NCBI GenBank assembly: GCA_031963415.1
Contig: JASSUI010000001.1
Span: 2,790,001-2,854,000 of the forward strand
Direction: 5' to 3'
DNA length: 64,000 nucleotides
Source of the DNA: JASSUD01 sp031963415
GTDB lineage: Bacteria > Pseudomonadota > Gammaproteobacteria > Burkholderiales > Burkholderiaceae
Under the pieces are notes generated by a model that saw only the letters and a list, made by a program, of their open reading frames with translations, was not told the DNA's origin and made no database searches. Shown here in pieces: positions 8,514 to 17,900 of this stretch (the first letter of the stretch is position 1; every line of letters begins with the position of its first letter). The position numbers were made by a program, and so were the translations under genes.

Positions 8514-9230
8514 ATGACCAACCCTAACTCCGCTTTTTTTATCCGCGAGGGATTAATTAATATTTCGGGTTTAGCGAACGTTTGTTGTTATCAATGCGAG
8601 TTTGATAAACAGCTGTATGAGGATGCGCTTTTTGCTCTACACGAAATTGAATATGCCCCGTTTCTAGAACGGGCGGTTATTCGAAGAAAAGCAGAATTTC
8701 TTGCTGGCCGCTATGCGGCGCAGCGAGCGATGAAAAAGCTAAGGATAGAAAAAACCACGGTAGGAATTGGCCAACATCGTAATCCAGTGTGGCCTGCTGG
8801 GCTGATTGGCTCGATTACGCACACTGCAACACAAGCAATTTGTGCTATCGTCCAAAACACCGATTATCAAAGCATCGGTATTGACTTGGCAGAACAGATT
8901 TCAATTACAACAGCGAATAATATTAAAGATCAGATTATTCAAACGCATGAAATAAATGCTTTCAGTCATTGCCCACTTTCATTTGAACAATTATTAACAC
9001 TAACCTTCTCTGCCAAGGAAAGCTTATTTAAAGCGTTATATCCTCAAGTAAAAGCCTACTTTGAATTCCATGCGGCCGAAATAGTCAACGTAGAAATGAA
9101 AAGTCGTACATTTTTTATTAAGTTAACTCAAGACCTTACTCACTCTTTAGTTAAAGGTACCGTTTTTAAAGGCACCTTTAAAATACAGCCAGATACAGTT
9201 TTTACGTCGATTCTTATTAAATATGGCTGA
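8514..9230 (+). CDS. 4'-phosphopantetheinyl transferase (EntD/Sfp superfamily)
   Basis: A 238-residue enzyme that attaches phosphopantetheine from CoA to carrier proteins. The recognisable motifs in order are PVWPAGLIGSITHT (residues 91-104), GIDLAE (122-127, with metal-binding D124) and FSAKESLFKALYP (165-177, with K168, E169 and K173). This layout fits the EntD-like group that serves nonribosomal peptide and polyketide synthases rather than AcpS. No NRPS or PKS gene lies in the window, so its client must be elsewhere, or it may serve an acyl carrier protein. It follows the PhoH gene by 15 bp without an obvious ribosome binding site of its own. Confidence 0.85.
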   Translation: MTNPNSAFFIREGLINISGLANVCCYQCEFDKQLYEDALFALHEIEYAPFLERAVIRRKAEFLAGRYAAQRAMKKLRIEKTTVGIGQHRNPVWPAGLIGSITHTATQAICAIVQNTDYQSIGIDLAEQISITTANNIKDQIIQTHEINAFSHCPLSFEQLLTLTFSAKESLFKALYPQVKAYFEFHAAEIVNVEMKSRTFFIKLTQDLTHSLVKGTVFKGTFKIQPDTVFTSILIKYG

Positions 9231-9324
9231 ATGGGAAATTTTCTTCTTTAAGTTCTTCCAACTACCGAGTTTAAGCCCTGCTTTTCAAGCATAGCGAATA
9301 GTGATGAGTAGTGCTTTTATCCGC

Positions 9325-9911
9325 ATCGCCATCAACAGGCAGCAGGACGCCTAAGACAACCTAAACGACAAGCTATCCATAGGAATGAAATCTGGAGTAT
9401 GGACTTTGGGGCCGATGCTATGTTTGATGGCTGCCGACTACGAACGTTAGAAGCTGTTCATAATCTCAAAGAAGAGTGTTTTGTGAGGTTATTAGCCGTC
9501 ACGTTGGGGTGACGAAGGAACCCCAACATGAGCTTATACAAGCCTCTAAGTCGCTTTTTTAAAAGATTATGGACAGGCTCTTACCCATTGTGGACAACTA
9601 CACCAGTGAATGTCTGGCCATTGACGTAGGTCAGAGTTTAAAAGCCGAAGATGTTATCCGGGTTTTAGAGCAGCTACGCATAACGCGAGGGCTACCGAAG
9701 ACCATTAAAGCGGATAACGTACTATGGGAGCGAATTTGTTTCCAAATTGATGGATAAATGGGCCTATGAAAATTAGGTGGAATTGGACTTCTCTCGACCG
9801 GGAACATCGACTGACAATGCCAAAGTTGAATCCTTTAACAGTCGTTTCCGGCAAGAATGCCTCAATGCACATTGGTTCTTGTCCCTGGACGATGCTAAAG
9901 GCAAAATTTTC
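9325..9911 (+). pseudogene. IS3-family transposase orfB remnant, broken several times
   Basis: The catalytic (rve) domain of an IS3-family transposase can be read across three segments. RNEIWSMDF..DGCRLRTL runs up to 9449. PIVDNYTSECLAIDVGQSL resumes at about 9584. After a frameshift near 9725, EFVSKLMDKWAYEN reads to a stop, and the same frame continues as VELDFSRPGTSTDNAKVESF through HWFLSLDDAKGKI at about 9911. Lesions are the MITE inserted at 9450-9580, the frameshift and the in-frame TAG. It cannot make an active enzyme. Its 3' end runs into, and now supplies the stop codon of, the minus-strand gene ending at 9895. Confidence 0.85.
9450..9580. mobile_element. 131-bp MITE with TTA target duplication
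   Basis: Inserted precisely inside the transposase reading frame. The terminal inverted repeats are GAAGCTGTTCATAATCT at 9450-9466 and AGATTATGGACAGGCTC at 9564-9580, matching at 14 of 17 positions. The flanks are TTA at 9447-9449 and TTA at 9581-9583. Removing the element and one TTA restores the transposase frame from RLRTL into PIVDNYT. The interior has a hairpin around ACGTTGGGGT..ACCCCAACAT that is shared with the palindrome at 40213-40264. It encodes nothing. The ends and the 3-bp TNA duplication resemble the IS1031 group of the IS5 family, which could mobilise it. Confidence 0.85.
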
Positions 9912-11745
9912 TCTCCAAAGCATCTGCTCTAAGACTTTCTTGTTTTATAAATTTATCTATGTCAGCACACACTTTTTCAGCACGCTCGCATAGTGAAATA
10001 CAATAATTTAAAAAATTGTCTTTTTCCTCAGATATAGCCCTTAGCTTCTCAGTCACTTTAGGGGCTATAGTGTATGCAGGATCCAATTCTCTCAATCTTG
10101 CAAGGATCGAATTCATATAATTTATTAAAGCCTCGCCCAAGGCACTATTGCGGCGTTTACAATAGATATTGAGAGAAGCCCTGATCTCTTTTATCCGTGC
10201 TTTAAGGTTTTCATAGATCTTTAGGCTAGCACGAATATTTGCAGGATTTTCATACTTATTACGAGTCTTTAATAATTTTGAGACTTCAGCGAGTTCTTTT
10301 TCTAAATCCTTTACGTCTATTTTAGGTAAAGCAAAAGAATTTTTTTCTAGTAATTCTACTTTTGTGTCAAACCGTCGCTCTAATTCTTTTAATTTTTTTT
10401 CAGTCACAATTTTAGTCACAACTTCTGGCAGTGCTATATCCTCTATCTTATAAATCTCTTCTACGTATCTATAAGCAAGGCTTTTTTGCTCTAAAATTTT
10501 TGATATAAATTGCCTAAATTTTTCATTTATTTCATCAGCATAGAGCTTTTTAGATTTTTCGTACGACCTTTCCAATTGCATTGAGTAATTGAGTATAAAT
10601 AAGTCACTTTTTGAAAACTCAATTTGGTATTTTAATTTAAGGATCTCATATTTAATAAGCTCCTTCTCTTCATCACTTATAATTTTTGTGTGTTTAGAGG
10701 TAAGAGACCTAACTTCCCGATTTTTCTTTTCTAATTCTTTATTAAGCTCAGCAATTTGCTCCTTAAGCTCGGCATTATTTTGAGATGCAGCAGAGAAGAG
10801 CTCTACCCCTCTTTTCCTATGCGCCGCATACTTACAAGCTTTGATTATTTGATAGGCTGCTTCATAGAAAGTAATTATCTTCTTCTGCGTCTCGCTCTCT
10901 ACTCTTTTATCATCGAGCTTAGCAACAATTTTTTTCTTCTCAGACACAACAGTCGCTTGTAGTGCACTACTCCATTTATACAAATCATTTTCACTCTGCG
11001 TGTCGAGCATTCTCAGCACTTTTTTCCCTAATAACTGCATCCTTTCATTAATTAAATTGTCAAGATTGGCCCCCCCTATTTCATTATTAATGCTTTTAGG
11101 ATCTATGTGTAACTCAGCATATTTTGTTTCTAATTCAATTTCTCCAGCTTTCGCTATGACTACTTCAGTTACTAAAAATTGTGGCGTCTGTTCCACTGCC
11201 TCTTCTTGATCAGGATTATTACTGGCATCCATCGCTTCGCTACCTTTTAGCGAAGAAGTGTAGGACTGTTTTGTACTTTCTTCTCTTAAAGCAATTTCCG
11301 GTTGTTTTATTCGTTTCTGAGTATTAGCACGCAGCTCAGCTTTAGCTTTAAGCTGGTCTTCTAGAACCTTCTTTTCCTCTTTTAATTGTTTGATGAATTC
11401 AGCTCCCACCTTCATAGCATTAGACTGTTTAGTAGTGCGATCCTGCTCTCGCTTTAAGTCTTCTTCCAGTTTACGTATACGCTCTTCCAATTCGCCTATA
11501 CGCGCCTCCTTCTCCGCCTTAAAAGCTTCCATTCTTTTCGATACAGGTGAAAATGGAGATAGAGAACGGACTTCGAATGTAGGACTAAATGGATAAGGCC
11601 CATTACTAGTCTGCAAATGATCTACATCATGGTAATCCGGCGGCCTCTCCTTTTCATTACCATTAAATGGTACTGATAATTTATTTTGTTGACTTAGCCT
11701 ATATAAACCCGGACTTTCTCCAGATGGGATAGCAGCATTTATCAT
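9895..11745 (-). CDS. Coiled-coil protein of unknown family, 3' end altered by IS remnant
   Basis: A 616-residue hydrophilic protein I do not recognise. The N-terminal 75 residues are Pro/Ser-rich (PPDYHDVDH, SPFSP repeats). A heptad-rich stretch follows at about 75-150 (AFKAEKEARIGELEERIRKL), and long helical segments with strong coiled-coil character fill residues 320-600. No signal peptide or membrane span is seen. Residues 50-125 are nearly identical to the upstream neighbour, so the two are tandem paralogues. It starts 6 bp after the neighbour's stop and probably shares its transcript. The last six or so residues (ERKFCL) are read from IS3 sequence, so the native C-terminus is lost. A host-directed effector or structural protein is conceivable but unproven. 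Confidence 0.7.
   Translation of the reverse strand: MINAAIPSGESPGLYRLSQQNKLSVPFNGNEKERPPDYHDVDHLQTSNGPYPFSPTFEVRSLSPFSPVSKRMEAFKAEKEARIGELEERIRKLEEDLKREQDRTTKQSNAMKVGAEFIKQLKEEKKVLEDQLKAKAELRANTQKRIKQPEIALREESTKQSYTSSLKGSEAMDASNNPDQEEAVEQTPQFLVTEVVIAKAGEIELETKYAELHIDPKSINNEIGGANLDNLINERMQLLGKKVLRMLDTQSENDLYKWSSALQATVVSEKKKIVAKLDDKRVESETQKKIITFYEAAYQIIKACKYAAHRKRGVELFSAASQNNAELKEQIAELNKELEKKNREVRSLTSKHTKIISDEEKELIKYEILKLKYQIEFSKSDLFILNYSMQLERSYEKSKKLYADEINEKFRQFISKILEQKSLAYRYVEEIYKIEDIALPEVVTKIVTEKKLKELERRFDTKVELLEKNSFALPKIDVKDLEKELAEVSKLLKTRNKYENPANIRASLKIYENLKARIKEIRASLNIYCKRRNSALGEALINYMNSILARLRELDPAYTIAPKVTEKLRAISEEKDNFLNYCISLCERAEKVCADIDKFIKQESLRADALERKFCL
11405..11526. repeat. 122-bp near-identical segment shared by tandem paralogues, copy 1
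   Basis: Lies within the 616-residue gene and matches 12149-12270 with about 3 differences in 122 bp. It encodes the charged heptad block around KEARIGELEERIRKLEEDLK. Identity at DNA level this high, while flanking parts of the two genes have diverged, suggests recent duplication or gene conversion of this segment. Confidence 0.85.
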
Positions 11746-11751
11746 TCTGTC

Positions 11752-12486
11752 TTACTTACATAAATCCAGAAATTCATCAATTTCTCTATCTATTGGGTTC
11801 TCCTCTTCGCTTTCGTTACCAGCTACAGGCTCTTCTTCTGTAGGATTTCCTTTTGTAGGATCTTCTCCTGTAGGATTTTTTCCGCTAGATTCTAATCGCT
11901 TCTTCGCGTCTTCCAATTCTTTTTTTATTGTCTGATAACTCTTGTATAAATCATCATATGCGTTTATTACTTCCTTCTTTTCTAATTTTAAAGCCTTACA
12001 CTTCTCCTGAAATTGGATGATTTCCTTAGCTTGACGACTATTTATATTATTTAAGTTTTGAATAGACTGATCATATTGTTTTTTTTCTACCGCAATTTTT
12101 TCTTCTAAAGCCTTCTTTTCCTCTTGTAATCGTTTGACAAATTCACTTCCCACCTTCATAGCATTAGACTGCTTAGTAGTGCGATCCTGCTCTCGCTTTA
12201 AGTCTTCTTCCAATTTACGTATACGCTCTTCCAATTCGCCTATACGCGCCTCCTTTTCCGCCTTAAAAGCTCTTAATTGTCGCGCTAAAGGTGAAAATGG
12301 GGAAAGGGGACGTGCTTGAAATGCAGGACTGGATGGGCGAGATACTCCATTAGTCTGAGAATGATTTGCATCATCATAGTCAGGCGGCTCCCCTCCCTCT
12401 TGAAATCCATTAACTCCTGGTAATCCATTCTGGCGTTCTAGTCCATATACACCTAGACCCGATTGGAACGGGTTAATAGTATTCAT
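11752..12486 (-). CDS. Coiled-coil protein, tandem paralogue
   Basis: A 244-residue protein of unknown family. It has the same layout as the N-terminal part of the 616-residue neighbour: a Pro/Ser-rich start (EPPDYDDANHSQT, SPFSP), then AFKAEKEARIGELEERIRKL and a coiled coil through about residue 190. It ends with an acidic, threonine- and proline-containing tail repeating NPTxEEP/DPTKGNPTEE and the terminus IDREIDEFLDLCK. The 592-residue gene upstream ends with a similar IIEFMNLFQENK, so the tail may be a family trait. An AGGAG site lies inside the end of the upstream gene, and its ATG overlaps that gene's TGA (ATGA), showing translational coupling. Confidence 0.72.
   Translation of the reverse strand: MNTINPFQSGLGVYGLERQNGLPGVNGFQEGGEPPDYDDANHSQTNGVSRPSSPAFQARPLSPFSPLARQLRAFKAEKEARIGELEERIRKLEEDLKREQDRTTKQSNAMKVGSEFVKRLQEEKKALEEKIAVEKKQYDQSIQNLNNINSRQAKEIIQFQEKCKALKLEKKEVINAYDDLYKSYQTIKKELEDAKKRLESSGKNPTGEDPTKGNPTEEEPVAGNESEEENPIDREIDEFLDLCK
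12149..12270. repeat. 122-bp near-identical segment shared by tandem paralogues, copy 2
   Basis: Partner of 11405-11526, in the same orientation and 744 bp apart. It would be a natural substrate for recombination that deletes or fuses the two genes. Confidence 0.85.
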
Positions 12487-14261
12487 TTGTTCTCCTGAAA
12501 TAAATTCATAAATTCAATTATTTGGACATCAACATAATCAGGCTCTAAATCCTCATGACTTTCTTCATCTTGAGTTTCCAACGTACTTAACTGTTGTGGC
12601 GGCATTGAGAGAATCTCTCTCATTTTTCTAGCGTCTTCCCGCCTTAGATCCAGCTGCGCTTGCGTTACTGCCAGTTGGATCTCCGTTGCTGCCAGCCAGG
12701 CTTTGAGCTTGCTCTCACTACTAATATTCAGACGAATGGGCAAAGACTGAACTCTTGCGTGCGTCCAACTACCTCTCACACCACTCATCCCATTTACTAG
12801 GACTTCATCATCACTACTATCTTCGGCACTATCTGGATCAACATCTACAACGCCACCATCAGGCAAGGCTTGTTCCATGCGAGTGCTGTAATTTGAATTT
12901 CCTTTCGCATGGCCAGAGAATTCAGCTTTCATAAAGTGCATAGGGGAATCTGCCTGGCCCAGCGACCTTATTTCTCCGCAGGCACTTGGCTGGTCGCTCA
13001 CAATTCTTCTGGATATCATTCCATTTTCAAACTCTATAATTTCTCTATATCGCCTCTCTGCACTTGCCCTGTTTTCTCCAGAACCAGTAGCAACCCTTTG
13101 TGCCGCTTCATCCTCCGCCTTTACTTTATTAGCGCTGCTCATATCTGTCTTCTGCTCTCCAAGCGTTGACGCTAAGTCTTGGGGCTGCGGTTCTGATGTG
13201 GTTTTTAAAACTTTATTTGTGGTTATATCTGCAGCGATTGAATCAGTTCCTCTAGTAGTATCAGGGGAAGCATTTATGTGAACATTAGCTGCGTTGATAT
13301 AAACATTCTGTACTCTCTTCCGGACACGAGATCCTCCCTCTCCATTCGCTAATCCGCTGGAACTTGACGATGCTACAGATAAATAATCAGAATCACTTTC
13401 CCACCTCCTGCGTGCTTTTTGGTCATCTATTGCGCCACCTCTTGGCACAAAGCTCGTCGTCCCAGAACCAGGCTGATGCGGAAGAGGAGTATCTACAGCA
13501 ACATGCAAGTCTCCCATCGCCTTCTTTATTGCGTCGTTAGCGTATAGCACTGCCCTACCTTTACCTTTTCGTGCAGTTTGGAAGGTTTGATTCGTATAAT
13601 TCTCAACGCCCAGCCAATTAGGTTTGCACTTTGAAATTGCAACCCCCAGAAGATCGAACACACTAGTGGCGTCGTTTAAAGCCTCTTTCTCTTCGGAAGG
13701 AACTTTAATTTGGCTTGGAAGACTTTCGTTATCACCAAAAAGATGCATGCAGGTATGAAGAGACTTAGTAAATAAGAGTAAGAGAAGGAATAAAAGGATT
13801 AGTTGTTTTGAGAAAGGCCGTCGGATTTTTGTTATTTGCTCTTCGCTCAGGCCTAAGTCTTTTAGCGCATCCAGACAATTAGATAGCTCTATGTAATCTT
13901 CCTGGCATTTTCTCCATCTGTCTTCGTAAAGCTGAGGAAACTCAGAGTTGTCCCTCTCCAAGGGAATGAGTTGATTTAAATCAAATAGCGATTGTTTAAG
14001 TATCTCCGCTCGATCTTCTGCCTCTTTCCACTTCGGACTGCTACGATCTGTAGAAGTGTGTTGTGCGTTCTTAATCCCGTTTTTGACCTTTTCTGTGGCC
14101 TCCCATATCTCCAAATTCCGCTTCATGTATTGAGTGGATTCCTGATGAGATATATTTGTACTTTTGTTATTGTTTGCGTTGGGCATCTGAAACTCACCTG
14201 CGGTGAAAGGGCCTGCTTGATATACCTTTGTGCCCGCAGATCCATTTATTCCTGCACTCAT
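12483..14261 (-). CDS. Large hypothetical protein with one membrane segment
   Basis: A 592-residue protein of unknown family and probably the first gene of a three-gene operon. Residues 1-150 are charged and helical. One strongly hydrophobic segment follows at about 152-165 (LILLFLLLLLF), then FTKSLHTCMHLFG. A long low-complexity Ser/Asp/Glu-rich middle follows, and the C-terminus is acidic (EDLEPDYVDVQIIEF). The hydrophobic block with LLFTK and a nearby cysteine is also found at residues 168-195 of the 1067-residue gene upstream, so the two are distant paralogues. No signal peptide is visible, so the helix may act as a signal anchor or insert into a target membrane. Function unknown. Confidence 0.68.
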   Translation of the reverse strand: MSAGINGSAGTKVYQAGPFTAGEFQMPNANNNKSTNISHQESTQYMKRNLEIWEATEKVKNGIKNAQHTSTDRSSPKWKEAEDRAEILKQSLFDLNQLIPLERDNSEFPQLYEDRWRKCQEDYIELSNCLDALKDLGLSEEQITKIRRPFSKQLILLFLLLLLFTKSLHTCMHLFGDNESLPSQIKVPSEEKEALNDATSVFDLLGVAISKCKPNWLGVENYTNQTFQTARKGKGRAVLYANDAIKKAMGDLHVAVDTPLPHQPGSGTTSFVPRGGAIDDQKARRRWESDSDYLSVASSSSSGLANGEGGSRVRKRVQNVYINAANVHINASPDTTRGTDSIAADITTNKVLKTTSEPQPQDLASTLGEQKTDMSSANKVKAEDEAAQRVATGSGENRASAERRYREIIEFENGMISRRIVSDQPSACGEIRSLGQADSPMHFMKAEFSGHAKGNSNYSTRMEQALPDGGVVDVDPDSAEDSSDDEVLVNGMSGVRGSWTHARVQSLPIRLNISSESKLKAWLAATEIQLAVTQAQLDLRREDARKMREILSMPPQQLSTLETQDEESHEDLEPDYVDVQIIEFMNLFQENK

Positions 14262-14411
14262 GATTATTACCTTAGAGTAGAAATTTTTTCTTAAGATTTT
14301 CGTTAAACTATCAGTGTCTTAACTGATCTATATCGGGTAAACACCTAATTTTTCAGTTCATAACGCATAAATCACTATTTCTTCTTGTACCTAAAATTCG
14401 TTTATCGAATT

Positions 14412-14665
14412 TTGGTTATGCAGAGAACAAGGAATAAGCGTATCGCTGTTCTACAAATGGCGTAGCAAATATGGCGGTATGGATGCGTCGATAGTAGCGC
14501 GACTCAAAGAGCTCGAAGAAGAGAATAAACATCTGAAGAAGATGTATGCTGAAGAAAAATTAAAGTCAGAAATTATTCAGGAGGAGATGCAAAGAAATGG
14601 TAAAGCCATCTTGGCGTCGCAAGCTGGCACAATGGGCGGTTGAGGCAAAGGGTGTGAGTATCACA
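14412..14665 (+). pseudogene. IS3-family orfA 3' part and orfB start, truncated
   Basis: Reads CREQGISVSLFYKWRSKYGG and KELEEENKHLKKMYAEEKLK, the end of an IS3-family orfA (helix-turn-helix plus leucine zipper). The orfB start KPSWRRKLAQWAVEAKGVSI follows from about 14597. The orfB homology stops abruptly near 14665, where a different transposase fragment begins on the other strand. The 5' part of orfA is missing. Confidence 0.8.
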
Positions 14666-14887
14666 TGTAGTAGTCACAATCAAATATTTTTGTACGCTCT
14701 CAGCAAAAAATTCTGTTCCACGATCAGTCTGAATTCGTTGAATCGGGAAAGGCATTTCTTCTATCACCCGCTCAAGAAAAAACAAGGTGTAACGAGCGTC
14801 ACGACGCGGATACACCGCTAATGCACGAAATCGAGAATAATCATCAACCGCCGTATTTGTCGGCAACGTACTTCTATATTTATCCAA
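14665..14887 (-). pseudogene. IS481/rve-type transposase fragment
   Basis: Minus-strand reading gives TAVDDYSRFRALAVYPRR, LFFLERVIEEMPFPIQ and RIQTDRGTEFFAESV, two of the three acidic DDE motifs of an IS481-like integrase core. Both ends are missing: it starts without the helix-turn-helix region and joins the IS3 orfB fragment head to head. About 70 residues remain, so it is inactive. Confidence 0.75.
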
Positions 14888-14960
14888 CTATCTTAATTGA
14901 AACGATGTATGTAAATCACACAACTTAAGTGCTCTCTTTCTCTTTACCTTTATCTGCACA

Positions 14961-17900
14961 TCATTTCCTCGAAGGAATGATCCGATTAAATAGTCCGTTT
15001 TTTTTCTGCGATTTTTCTTCAGATTGTTGCCCTGCGCTAAGATTTCGCTTCAGAATAGCATTTTCGTCCCGTAACGCCTTAATCCCTAATTCCAATTCTC
15101 TTATTCTTTTATTCTGTAATTCCAATTCCGCTATTCGTTTAGTCTGCTTCTGGCTATCTACTTCGCGCACAACTATTTGGAACGACTCTACGCTCTCATC
15201 AACAGGCCTCAGATTAAAAATTTGCTCATTTAAAGATGCTACTAAACCGTCGAACTTATCGCTCAGCTCTTTTACGTTATCCAGCCCTACCTTAAAATCC
15301 TTTGGAGACGCCTGACTTGGCTGCTGTTCATGATTCTGAGGAAATACTAATTCTGCGCGAAGCTTTTGTTTGATCTCTCTAAGACGCTCAATTTTTTCCT
15401 CTAGTTTTTCTTTCTCTGCCTCTAAATTTTTTACCTGTTCGTTGGCATTGTTGAGTTCATTATCTTTCTCTTGCAGCACTTTTTTCTGCGCTTCCATTTC
15501 AAAACGCCACGATTGATTATCTTGTTCAAGCTGCTGAATTTTTTGTGTCAATTTGTCCTCATCAGCAGAACCTAACTTAGCTCTGATCTCATCCAACTCA
15601 GAGTCACGAGATGAAATTTCTTGTTGTAAAAGCAACTTCTCACTCCGAGCAGACGATAGCTCAACCCCAAGCTCTCTTTCTTTTTCAGTAAGGTTTAAAA
15701 CTTGTTCTTTTAGTGTTTTTTTTTTTGACTCTAAAAAAACTATTTTTGCATTCGCATCACTAAGCTCACGCGCTATGTCTCGCAGTGACTCGTGCAACGT
15801 TTTCACTATCTTAATATGCACCTTGTTATCTTCTTGAAACCCCTTTTTAAGCACTTCAATTGTTTGCTTTAATTCATCTTCCTGACAACGCAGAGACCTC
15901 AACTGAACATTAAGTGATTCAATTTCTGCTTCTCCAGCCGAAATTTTTTGTGCCTGCGTACTTTTCTCTATACGAAGATTGCTTAGTTCAGTAAGGAATT
16001 TATGCTCACGATTCATATATTCAGAAAGTTGTCCTTGCAGCATTGCTCTTTCTTCTAACAAAGACGCTATTTGCTTATTCGCGGCATCAAGTTCATTTGT
16101 CCTTTCTAACAATATTTTTGTTTCCTGGAGCGATATTTGAACTTCCTCTTCACACTCTCGTGTTGTTTGGGTCAACGCCTCTTCTCCATCTGTGACATAA
16201 GTACCATAACCCGCATCGGTTGATGACCCTCCTTTAGAAGGATTTAATCCTGAAGCAGAGGTTTGCTGAACCGTATTTTGTACGCTATTAACTGAAGTTA
16301 TTTGCGGCTCTCTATTTTCAACAGAAAGAATGTTTTTCCGCGCACCATCACTTGCATCAGGAGGTTGCAAGGTTTGCACGCTAGTTGCGTTAGGAGTGAG
16401 CGGGGCCTGAGGAATATTTCGCGTAATGTTGTTTTCTGCAGCATTAGCTAAAGTGATCTTTTTGAGCGATTGCTGCTGTGCTTTTGCTTGACGAGAAGAG
16501 GAAATATTGCCTTTTACATTAACACCGGCAATGCTTTTATTATTCCTATTGTCGTCTAGGGTAATAAGAGTGGGAAAATTCCTATATTCAATGGGTTTTT
16601 CAGTTCGAATGAGTGCCTCACCTCGTTTCTTTCCTTCTTGACGATCTCCTCCTCCTGCTACGAAGTGAGACTCAGGAGTGTGCCTTCCACTATTTGGTGA
16701 AGTTGTCAAGGTCTCTGATTGAGACATAAAATTATTATGCGTTTTAGACAAAGAAGCACTCTCGCTAGCATTTCTCTCTCTGGCAGTAGTTCGTGCCGCT
16801 GCGTGGCGAACCTCTAACTCATCTAAATCAGTGGTTTCCTCTTTCTTGCTATTTGCCCATTTCAGACCATGCTCCATATCATCTGCGTCTGGGTTTTGCC
16901 CTTGTATAACGATCTTTATTTCCACTCCCACAACATGTCTTTTTTCTCCAAGGCTAATTGGACTCCCTTGTTGTTGGATCTGCTGCGATAAATCTACTTG
17001 ACCTTCACTCTGTCCCAGGGCTACACGGTTAACCCCTTTCCCCTTTTCCTGTGCTGTAGGCTCACGCACTTCTTGCCCTGCCAAGGTCTGAGCTTGCGCA
17101 ATATCTGGCACTGCCTGGCGTGCGTTAAGCTGCGGTGGAATTTGCATTAAAAGCGAGCTTATTTGAGGTAAAGACTCAGTTTGAGTGGTTGCATCAACTT
17201 GTTTTTTTTGAGAAGTACTTCGTTCAATAGGAGAGTTTGCCGTTATCTGCTCTAAAATAAAGTTAGCCACAGCTGCTCGCTCCTGTGGGCGCGCCAAACG
17301 TGTTGAACAAATTTCATTATATAAATTAGGATTTCTTTCTAAATCAGCAAAAATATTTTGCATGACTTCAGAGGAAACAGGAACTTGCCGCTCTGCATTT
17401 CTCCGCCCAGCAGTCATACCTGCCCTCAGCAGAGACGCAGGCCGCTCTATGATGTGATAGCAATTTAAAAGTTTTCTACCCAACAAAGCTAAAGCTATGT
17501 CTACATTCGCCAAGTGGTCGTTTTGTTCTACTAGTGACCCAATTTGAGCTCGCCCAACTGTATGAGCGTTTAACTCTTCTAGAAAAGGGAAACAAGAAGG
17601 AATTGTTTTTGTAAATAATAATAAACAGATTAAGTGTGCTAACACTGACAGCAATAAAGCTTGCCGCGTTTCTTTCAACCTATCCAAATTGACTTCGGTT
17701 AGATCTTCTAACGCACATAGGTATTTAGACACAACGATATAGGCAACGAAAAATTCATTCGTTTTTTCGCGGTAAATATCAAGTTTAAAATTATCCGTTT
17801 CATCAAGCAGACGATCTATCTCTTTTAGCTTACTTTCAAGATGCTTTACTTCCTCCAATACGGCTTCCCAGGTCGCTATTTTTGTTGCGCAAGGTGATGT

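Noticed and set aside
14929..15315. 128-residue plus-strand open frame opposite the 1067-residue gene
   Set aside because: Serine/leucine-rich frame typical of the antisense of Glu/Lys-rich coiled coil; no start signals.
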